A stretch of 9,118 bases of DNA, from the NCBI GenBank assembly GCA_009927705.1, contig RFMK01000118.1, forward strand, positions 1 through 9,118, in the 5' to 3' direction. Of the stretch, positions 1-5,343 are shown in pieces (positions within the stretch are counted from its first letter, which is position 1; every line of letters starts with the position of its first letter). The notes beneath the pieces are model-generated. The model was given only the letters and a program-made list of their open reading frames with translations. It did not search any database and was not told the DNA's origin. Source of the stretch: Actinomycetota bacterium (lineage in GTDB: Bacteria; Actinomycetota; Actinomycetes; Nanopelagicales; Nanopelagicaceae). Made by a program: the position numbers and the translations under genes.

Positions 1-1198
1 GGAATGCACGCTCTTTACCTGTTCGCTTTTCAATAACGGGGCCAAGAATTTCTGGAATGACATCGCCAGCTTTTCGAAGCACAACAACATCACCAATCAG
101 TACTCCCTTGCGCTGGACTTCTTCAATGTTATGCAACGTCGCATTGGTGACAGTCGAACCAGCGACACGAACCGGTTCCATGAAACCAAAGGGGGTAACT
201 CTTCCCGTTCTGCCAACACTCACTTTGATATCAAGTAACTTGGTAGTCACCTCTTCAGGTGGATACTTGTATGCGATCGCCCACTTAGGCGCGCGGGATG
301 TGGCTCCGAGCGCTTTTTGCTGTGTCCGTTCATTTACCTTGATAACAACGCCATCTATTTCATGCTCTACATCATGGCGATGTTCCAAGTAGTACTGAAT
401 GAATTCCTTCACTTCCGCCTTGTTTTTCGACACTTTGAAGCGTTTACTCGTGGGCAATCCCCAAGCCTGCATCGCCTTATAGGCATCACTCTGAGTTTCA
501 CAATCGAATCCCTCTGCTGCTCCAATTCCATGAACCACCATGGCAAGCGGACGCGATGCCGTAATTCGCGGATCTTTCTGACGTAACGAACCTGCTGCGG
601 CATTTCGTGGATTTGCGAAGACGTTCTTGCCAGACTCCTCAAGAGAATCATTGAGTTCGTTGAATTTCTTCAGCGGAAAGAAAACCTCGCCCCGAACTTC
701 TACCAGCGCTGGAAAATCACCTTTGAGATCATGCGGGACGCCACTAATAGTCTTTACATTCAAGGTGACATCTTCACCCGTCGTGCCATTGCCTCGAGTG
801 AGCGCTCGTATCAGCTTTCCATTTTCGTAAAGCAGGTTGATGGCAAGTCCATCCACTTTGACTTCACATAACCAAGTATTTTTTGGAGATTCCTTTGCGA
901 CTCGATCAAACCAAGCATCTAATTCATCGTCACCAAATGCGTTATCAAGACTCATCATTTTTTCGCGATGATCGAATTGGTCAAAATGAGTGGCAAATCC
1001 GCCTCCGACATCCAAAGTCGGAGAATGCGGATCGCGCAGTTCTGGATTCTTGTTCTCGAGCAGAACTAATTTCTTCCAGAGCGAATCAAATTCTGCATCA
1101 GAGATAATCGGTTTATCGAGAACGTAATACCGATACTGATGGTCACGAATCGCTTCAGTCAGTTCCGCCATCTGGTGGCGTATCTCGGCGCTCGACAT
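1..1198 (-). CDS. ligA: NAD-dependent DNA ligase LigA (N-terminal part, cut by the window edge)
   Basis: Seals single-strand nicks in DNA using NAD+ as adenylate donor, in replication and repair. I translated the minus strand from ATG at 1196-1198 and obtained 399 uninterrupted residues. These cover the Ia domain, the adenylation domain and the beginning of the OB fold. Visible motifs are CEVKVDG with the adenylated Lys at residue 114 (E. coli Lys115), LTRGNG with Arg135, VEVRGEVFF at about 166-174, EIDGVVIKV at 280-288, KWAIAYKYPPEE at 305-316, and VGRTGRVTPFG opening the OB fold at about 328-338. The zinc finger, helix-hairpin-helix and BRCT parts lie beyond the left edge. The start is supported by the family-typical N-terminus and by position: only two bases separate it from the mnmA stop, so the pair is probably co-transcribed and translationally coupled. 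No strong Shine-Dalgarno is visible. Identification is very secure; completeness of the 3' part cannot be judged here. Confidence 0.97.
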   Translation of the reverse strand, partial: MSSAEIRHQMAELTEAIRDHQYRYYVLDKPIISDAEFDSLWKKLVLLENKNPELRDPHSPTLDVGGGFATHFDQFDHREKMMSLDNAFGDDELDAWFDRVAKESPKNTWLCEVKVDGLAINLLYENGKLIRALTRGNGTTGEDVTLNVKTISGVPHDLKGDFPALVEVRGEVFFPLKKFNELNDSLEESGKNVFANPRNAAAGSLRQKDPRITASRPLAMVVHGIGAAEGFDCETQSDAYKAMQAWGLPTSKRFKVSKNKAEVKEFIQYYLEHRHDVEHEIDGVVIKVNERTQQKALGATSRAPKWAIAYKYPPEEVTTKLLDIKVSVGRTGRVTPFGFMEPVRVAGSTVTNATLHNIEEVQRKGVLIGDVVVLRKAGDVIPEILGPVIEKRTGKERAF

Positions 1199-1200
1199 TC

Positions 1201-2295
1201 TTACTTTGTCCCAGTGATGGTGGCAGAACCGACGACGCGATCACCGTCATAAATAACCATCGCTTGACCCGGCGCTAGCCCGAAAATTGGTTCATCAACA
1301 ATTGCTACAAGAGTTTCGATGTTCTCGCTGATGATTCGATAGTAACTACAGCTATGGGGTGTTCCGTGAGCCCGAACCTGGACAAAACCCTTATATGGCG
1401 CAGTTTCTGTGGCTTCCGGCGTCGGACCACACCAGATTGGTTTCTCACCACGAATCTCGGTTATGGCCAAGGCATCGCGATTCCCCACTACTACCGTGTT
1501 CGATACAGGTTCAATCTTCAATACATACCGTGGTTCTCCACTCTTGGCGGGAACAGTGAGGCCGAGACCTTTCCGCTGTCCGACCGTGTAGGTATATGCG
1601 CCCTTGTGTTCACCTAATTTATTTCCCTCTTCATCAACAATTGGCCCTACTTCACTTCCCAATCTTTCGCGCAACCAGCCAGCGTTATCACCCGAGGGAA
1701 CAAAACAGATGTCATGGCTATCTGGCTTGAGTGCAACAGAGAGGCCGCGAGCTTGAGCTTCTTTTCGTACATCTTCTTTTGTCGTATCACCTAACGGAAA
1801 AAAAGCGCCTTGTAACTGTTGGCGATTGAGAACTGCAAGTACATAGGACTGATCTTTTTCGGGATCGATTGCGCGAAATAATTCGCGCCCATTAGAGGTT
1901 TCTTGTGTCTGCGCGTAATGACCTGTGACTACGCCATCAAAACCCATTGCTTGCGCACGATCGAGAACTGCCGCAAATTTGATTTTCTCATTACAGCGAA
2001 GGCAAGGATTTGGGGTATTGCCTGCTGCATATTCCGATAAGAAATTCTCAACTACGTTCTCGTGAAATTCATCAGACATATCCCAGATATAAAAAGGAAT
2101 TCCGATGGCATCGGCAGCACGCCGTGCGTCATGAGAATCTTCGATAGTGCAACACCCTCGTGCGCCAGAGCGATACTTTTTCGGATTCTTCGAAAGCGCT
2201 AGATGAACTCCAATTACCTCATGTCCCGCCTCTTTGGCGCGCGCAGCAGCGACAGCAGAATCAACTCCGCCACTCATGGCTGCGATCAACTTCAT
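1201..2295 (-). CDS. mnmA: tRNA-specific 2-thiouridylase MnmA
   Basis: Catalyses ATP- and persulfide-dependent 2-thiolation of the wobble uridine U34 in tRNAs such as those for Lys, Glu and Gln, in the cytoplasm. The 364-residue product has the usual family length. The PP-loop SGGVDS is at residues 8-13. The two catalytic cysteines appear as NPCLRCNEKIKF with Cys101 and HDICFVPSGD with Cys197 (E. coli Cys102 and Cys199). TVGQRKGLGL at about 237-246 is the conserved central segment, and the C-terminal beta-barrel runs to residue 364. The start at 2295 follows a good Shine-Dalgarno, GGAAGG at 2302-2307, which overlaps the stop codon of the upstream cysteine desulfurase gene six bases before ATG. 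The upstream gene is a plausible sulfur donor, and ligA begins two bases downstream. The same neighbourhood is known in M. tuberculosis (iscS-like gene next to trmU). No anomalies seen. Confidence 0.97.
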   Translation of the reverse strand: MKLIAAMSGGVDSAVAAARAKEAGHEVIGVHLALSKNPKKYRSGARGCCTIEDSHDARRAADAIGIPFYIWDMSDEFHENVVENFLSEYAAGNTPNPCLRCNEKIKFAAVLDRAQAMGFDGVVTGHYAQTQETSNGRELFRAIDPEKDQSYVLAVLNRQQLQGAFFPLGDTTKEDVRKEAQARGLSVALKPDSHDICFVPSGDNAGWLRERLGSEVGPIVDEEGNKLGEHKGAYTYTVGQRKGLGLTVPAKSGEPRYVLKIEPVSNTVVVGNRDALAITEIRGEKPIWCGPTPEATETAPYKGFVQVRAHGTPHSCSYYRIISENIETLVAIVDEPIFGLAPGQAMVIYDGDRVVGSATITGTK

Positions 2296-2306
2296 GGAGA
2301 GCCTTC

Positions 2307-3479
2307 CTATCCGCGATATGCAGCGCGTGCTCTATCGATGACGCGCTTGATACAGGTCTGAAGGTATTCGATATCAGTGTCAGTGTTGGAGGTTCCAAGC
2401 GAGAAACGCAGCGATGATCGGGCTTCTTTCTCGCTCAATCCCATGGCCATGAGGACATGGCTCGCTTCTTGAACGCCTGCACTACAGGCAGATCCTGTCG
2501 AGCACGCGATGCCTTCCGCATCAAAGAGAAGGAGTAGCGAGTCACTCTCTGTTCTTGGAAAAGAGATGTTGGCGATTCCAGGCAAAGTATCGCCAGACAT
2601 AACGCCATTGAGAGTTGCATCTGGAACTTCGCTTTGAATCGCTGCAATTAATTTCGCGCGCAAAGCGCGAACTTTCTCTGTATTTACATCTAGATCTCGA
2701 ATCGCAGATTGAACGGCTGCTGCAAAAGCAACAATGCCAGCAGAATTTAAAGTTCCACTGCGAATATCTCGCTCTTGTCCCCCACCGTGCAATATTGGAG
2801 TGATGTCAACGCCCTTGCGAAGCACAAGAGCTCCAACTCCAATTGGTCCGCCTACTTTATGTGCGCTGATCGTCATGGCAAAGATTCCAAGTTCTTTGAA
2901 GGAAAGTGGGACCTTTCCAAGACTTTGGACCGCATCGGTATGCACCGGAATATCAAAAGATTGTCCGAGTTTGGCAATACGCGCGATGGGCTGAAGAGTT
3001 CCTACTTCATTATTTGAATGCATGATGCTGATGAGAGCAATCTCGTCATGTCTTTCTCGAATGATTTCCTCCAACGAGGGAAGATCTACATATCCCTCCC
3101 GTGAGACAGGAACTTCAATAATTTCTGCACCTTCGAAATCTTCCAACCACCGAGCCGGATCCAAGACTGCATGATGTTCGAAACGCGAAATGACAACAAC
3201 ATTTCGAGCGATCCCGTCTTTATTGCGATGCCAAAATGCGCCTTTGAGCGCCAAGTTATTTGCTTCTGTACCTGAGCCAGTGAAAATGATTTCACTTGCA
3301 TGTGAGCCGATGATTGATGCGAGTTTTTCCCGAGCTTCCTCAACATCTTTGCGAACCGTTCGACCGTATGTATGGAGGCTCGAGGCATTTCCAATCTGAC
3401 GCGATTGCTCTATGAATGCCTGGAGCGCTACCTCAGAAATAGGCGTAGTCGCAGCATTATCGAGATACACGCGTGGCAT
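2307..3479 (-). CDS. Cysteine desulfurase (IscS/NifS family, PLP-dependent)
   Basis: Converts L-cysteine to L-alanine and an enzyme-bound persulfide used for tRNA thiolation and Fe-S cluster assembly. The 390-residue product opens with VYLDNAATTP. It shows EHHAVLD with the PLP-stacking His102, HTDAVQ with Asp182 and Gln185, ISAHKVGGPIG with the Schiff-base Lys208, GGGQERDIRSGT at about 232-243, and STGSACSAG with the nucleophilic Cys332 (E. coli IscS Cys328). This is the IscS/NifS (class I) arrangement rather than SufS. The gene lies between etfA and mnmA, with 33 bases after the etfA stop and 11 before mnmA, so sulfur delivery to MnmA is the obvious partner role (inference). No iscU or other Fe-S scaffold gene is in the window. 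Upstream of the ATG there is no Shine-Dalgarno but a good -10-like TAGAAT six bases away, suggesting an internal leaderless transcript. It could be called iscS, but orthology cannot be proven from sequence alone, so the symbol is left empty. Confidence 0.95.
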   Translation of the reverse strand: MPRVYLDNAATTPISEVALQAFIEQSRQIGNASSLHTYGRTVRKDVEEAREKLASIIGSHASEIIFTGSGTEANNLALKGAFWHRNKDGIARNVVVISRFEHHAVLDPARWLEDFEGAEIIEVPVSREGYVDLPSLEEIIRERHDEIALISIMHSNNEVGTLQPIARIAKLGQSFDIPVHTDAVQSLGKVPLSFKELGIFAMTISAHKVGGPIGVGALVLRKGVDITPILHGGGQERDIRSGTLNSAGIVAFAAAVQSAIRDLDVNTEKVRALRAKLIAAIQSEVPDATLNGVMSGDTLPGIANISFPRTESDSLLLLFDAEGIACSTGSACSAGVQEASHVLMAMGLSEKEARSSLRFSLGTSNTDTDIEYLQTCIKRVIDRARAAYRG

Positions 3480-3485
3480 GGCGTA

Positions 3486-3512
3486 ATTCTAACTGTGGTG
3501 CGGCTACAGCAA
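3486..3512 (-). promoter_or_regulatory. Candidate internal leaderless promoter of the cysteine desulfurase gene
   Basis: In the 33-base gap after etfA the minus strand reads TTGCTG (3507-3512), a 15-base spacer, TAGAAT (3486-3491), then TACGCC and the ATG at 3479. TAGAAT matches the TATAAT consensus in five of six bases, and the six-base distance would put the transcription start at the A of ATG. The -35 match is weak and its spacing short. No Shine-Dalgarno precedes the ATG, which fits a leaderless message. Prediction from sequence only. Confidence 0.45.
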
Positions 3513-4466
3513 TTAACTGCGCTTGGCCTGAATGGCTTCGCGCGCTTGTGGCAAAACCGCAAATAGATCTCCGACTACACCAAAGTCAGCGAGATCAAAG
3601 ATTGGAGCTTCTGGGTCCTTATTGATTGCAACAATCGTCTTTGAAGTTTGCATACCAGCGCGATGTTGAATCGCTCCTGAGATCCCGCAAGCTACATAGA
3701 GTTGAGGACTTACTGTCTTTCCAGTCTGTCCTACTTGATGCGTATGCGGGTACCAGCCAGCATCGGTAGCGGCGCGAGATGCGCCTACAGCTGCGCCCAA
3801 CAAATCAGCCATCGCTTCAACTTGAGTGAAGTCGCCATTGGTTCCGCGACCACCTGAGACAACAATCTTCGCTTCAGTAAGTTCTGGACGACCGCCCTTG
3901 ACAGCTGGTTGAACGTTTGTGATCTTCACTAATTTCGCCTTATCTGAAATTGTGAGATTTACCTTCTCCACAACGGGCGTATTTGAAGTGCTAGCACCTT
4001 CAATTGCGCTTGGTCGAATAGTGATGACGGGAATTCCGTGTGTGACTTTCGAACTAACAGTAAATGAGCCGCCGAACACTGATTGAGTAGTTGCGAAATC
4101 GGCAGCGACATCAACAGCGTCAGTAATGATTCCACTGCCTGCGCGGACAGCTAGACGACCAGCAATCTCCTTGCCACGTGCGCTTGATGCAACAAGAACT
4201 GCAGCAGGTTTGTGTGAATCAACTAATTGGGCAAGCACATCGACCATTGCTGGGATTCCAAATTGCGCAAAGTCATCGCTTTCTACCGCGACAACCTTCT
4301 CCACATCAGTCCCTGCTAATTGTGCGCCAAGCGCATCGGCAGCTCCATTCGCACAAAGAATTACGGCGACTGGAGTTCCACCGCGCTTTGCAAAAGTTGC
4401 GAGTTCAGCCACTGTTTTGGCTACTTTCCCGCCGTCATGATCTGCGAGAAGAATTACATCAGACAT
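3513..4466 (-). CDS. etfA: Electron transfer flavoprotein alpha subunit (EtfA/FixB)
   Basis: Alpha subunit of the heterodimeric ETF. It holds the FAD that accepts electrons from acyl-CoA dehydrogenases and related flavoenzymes and passes them on to an ETF:quinone oxidoreductase. The 317-residue product has normal length. The N-terminal alpha/beta domain spans about 1-180. The C-terminal FAD domain shows VSGGRG at 203-208, GASRAATDAGW at 228-238, QVGQTGKTV at 244-252, GISGAIQH at 261-268 and INKDPEAPIF at 281-290, the classic ETF-alpha signature. The start at 4466 lies two bases after the etfB stop (TAA AT ATG), so the subunits are almost certainly made from one message by coupled translation. 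Only a weak GGTTGGTG stretch upstream could serve as a ribosome binding site. No acyl-CoA dehydrogenase or ETF:quinone oxidoreductase gene is in the window, so the electron donors must be encoded elsewhere. Confidence 0.96.
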   Translation of the reverse strand: MSDVILLADHDGGKVAKTVAELATFAKRGGTPVAVILCANGAADALGAQLAGTDVEKVVAVESDDFAQFGIPAMVDVLAQLVDSHKPAAVLVASSARGKEIAGRLAVRAGSGIITDAVDVAADFATTQSVFGGSFTVSSKVTHGIPVITIRPSAIEGASTSNTPVVEKVNLTISDKAKLVKITNVQPAVKGGRPELTEAKIVVSGGRGTNGDFTQVEAMADLLGAAVGASRAATDAGWYPHTHQVGQTGKTVSPQLYVACGISGAIQHRAGMQTSKTIVAINKDPEAPIFDLADFGVVGDLFAVLPQAREAIQAKRS

Positions 4467-4468
4467 AT

Positions 4469-5269
4469 TTACACCAACCGCTTCTCTGCTAGATATTCAG
4501 CTAACTTGCTTCCGCCATCGCCAGAATCCTCAATCTTGATTCCTTTATCGCGAGGTGGGCGAGCTTGCGCATCGGCCACGGCGCTCCATGCTCCGGTAGC
4601 GCCAACTTCGGAATTCGAAATCCCAACGTCGGCCAATGATTTTGTCTCGATAACTTTCTTCTTTGCCGCCATGATTCCCTTGAATGACGGATAACGCGGT
4701 TCGTTAATCTTTTCAATAACGCTTACAACGCATGGAAAACTCGCGGACATTGTCTCTACTCCGCTCTCCGTCATACGTGCGATTTCGACCGCGGAATTTG
4801 CTGCATCAACTTTAACTGAGCCAGCGAAAGTGAGTTGTGCCCAGCCGAGTCTTTCGGCCAACATCGCTGGAACAACGCTCATTCGAGCATCAGTTGATTC
4901 TGTGCCACAGAAAACTAAATCAAACCCACCTGCTGCAACGACATCTGATAAGACTTTGGAGGTTGCGATTGCATCGGAACCAGCAAGAGCTGCATCAGCA
5001 ATCAAGATTCCGCTATCAGCGCCCATCGATAAGCCTTTTCTAATCGCTTCGGATGCTCGGTCTGGGCCCATAGAGATCAAAGTAATTGTGTGTTCAGGAG
5101 TTTCTTTTCCTTCATTGAGCGGTTCGACAATTCGAAGCGCTTCCTCGATTGCATATTCATCAAGATCATTAAGGACTGCATCAACGCCGGCTCGGTCTAA
5201 AACGCCGCCGACCATTTTCTTTTCTGCCCATGAGTCAGGCACTTGCTTAACGCAGACCGCAATCTTCAT
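4469..5269 (-). CDS. etfB: Electron transfer flavoprotein beta subunit (EtfB/FixA)
   Basis: Beta subunit of ETF. It pairs with EtfA, binds the structural AMP in typical ETFs, and carries the loop that docks acyl-CoA dehydrogenases. From ATG at 5267-5269 the product has 266 residues, the normal size. It starts MKIAVCVKQVPDSW as the family does. It shows NDLDEYAIEEAL at about 34-45, MGPDRASEAIRKGLSMGAD at about 67-85, the nucleotide-site segment FCGTESTDARMSVVPAMLAERLGW at 120-143, and the signature and recognition loop around NEPRYPSFKGIMAAKKK at 189-205. The reading frame stays open upstream to 5518, but that extension is antisense to glgX, is unlike any ETF, and is rejected. No Shine-Dalgarno precedes the ATG; a -10-like TAACAT seven bases upstream suggests a leaderless message. 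It is the first gene of the minus-strand cluster, and its promoter region carries a strong palindrome, so the etf pair is probably repressor-controlled. Whether this ETF can bifurcate electrons cannot be decided here. Confidence 0.95.
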   Translation of the reverse strand: MKIAVCVKQVPDSWAEKKMVGGVLDRAGVDAVLNDLDEYAIEEALRIVEPLNEGKETPEHTITLISMGPDRASEAIRKGLSMGADSGILIADAALAGSDAIATSKVLSDVVAAGGFDLVFCGTESTDARMSVVPAMLAERLGWAQLTFAGSVKVDAANSAVEIARMTESGVETMSASFPCVVSVIEKINEPRYPSFKGIMAAKKKVIETKSLADVGISNSEVGATGAWSAVADAQARPPRDKGIKIEDSGDGGSKLAEYLAEKRLV

Positions 5270-5276
5270 ACTGGCT

Positions 5277-5306
5277 ATGTTACTGGGCAGTAACCTGGCG
5301 CTCCAA
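5277..5306 (-). promoter_or_regulatory. Candidate leaderless promoter of etfBA
   Basis: The minus strand reads TTGGAG (5301-5306), an 18-base spacer, TAACAT (5277-5282), then seven bases and the etfB ATG at 5269. TAACAT fits the actinobacterial TANNNT -10 pattern and would start transcription at or next to the ATG. The absence of a Shine-Dalgarno supports a leaderless transcript. The -35 matches TTGACA in only three of six positions. The 16-bp palindrome at 5279-5294 covers part of the -10 and the spacer. Confidence 0.5.
5279..5294. promoter_or_regulatory. 16-bp palindrome, probable repressor operator over the etfB promoter
   Basis: GTTACTGGGCAGTAAC consists of two perfect 7-base arms (GTTACTG and CAGTAAC) around a two-base centre. 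Size, symmetry and tight spacing are typical of operators bound by TetR-family dimers, several of which control fatty-acid and branched-chain catabolism genes in actinobacteria. It overlaps the predicted etfB -10 and spacer, a position suited to repression. It also lies about 50 bases upstream of the divergent glgX start and might affect that gene. No regulator gene is present in the window, so the binding protein is unknown. Confidence 0.6.
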
Positions 5307-5331
5307 TCGAAGTTCGGCTCGCCAACTCTGC

Positions 5332-5337
5332 TTAGAT
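5332..5337 (+). promoter_or_regulatory. Possible -10 element for a leaderless glgX transcript
   Basis: TTAGAT ends six bases before the GTG start of glgX, so transcription could begin at the start codon. There is no Shine-Dalgarno-like stretch before the GTG and no recognisable -35 at the usual spacing. The same leaderless-type spacing is seen at etfB and at the cysteine desulfurase gene. Weak individual evidence. Confidence 0.3.
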
Positions 5338-5343
5338 AGCAAG

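Noticed and set aside
57..1107. Several short plus- and minus-strand open frames in the first kilobase
   Set aside because: All overlap the continuous ligA reading frame, which I translated without interruption from 1198 to the window edge.
3086..3394. 102-residue minus-strand open frame
   Set aside because: Out-of-frame shadow inside the cysteine desulfurase gene, whose own frame has intact catalytic motifs.
4830..5339. 169-residue plus-strand open frame
   Set aside because: It is the antisense shadow of etfB; Ser/Ala/Thr-rich low-complexity translation with no recognisable domain.
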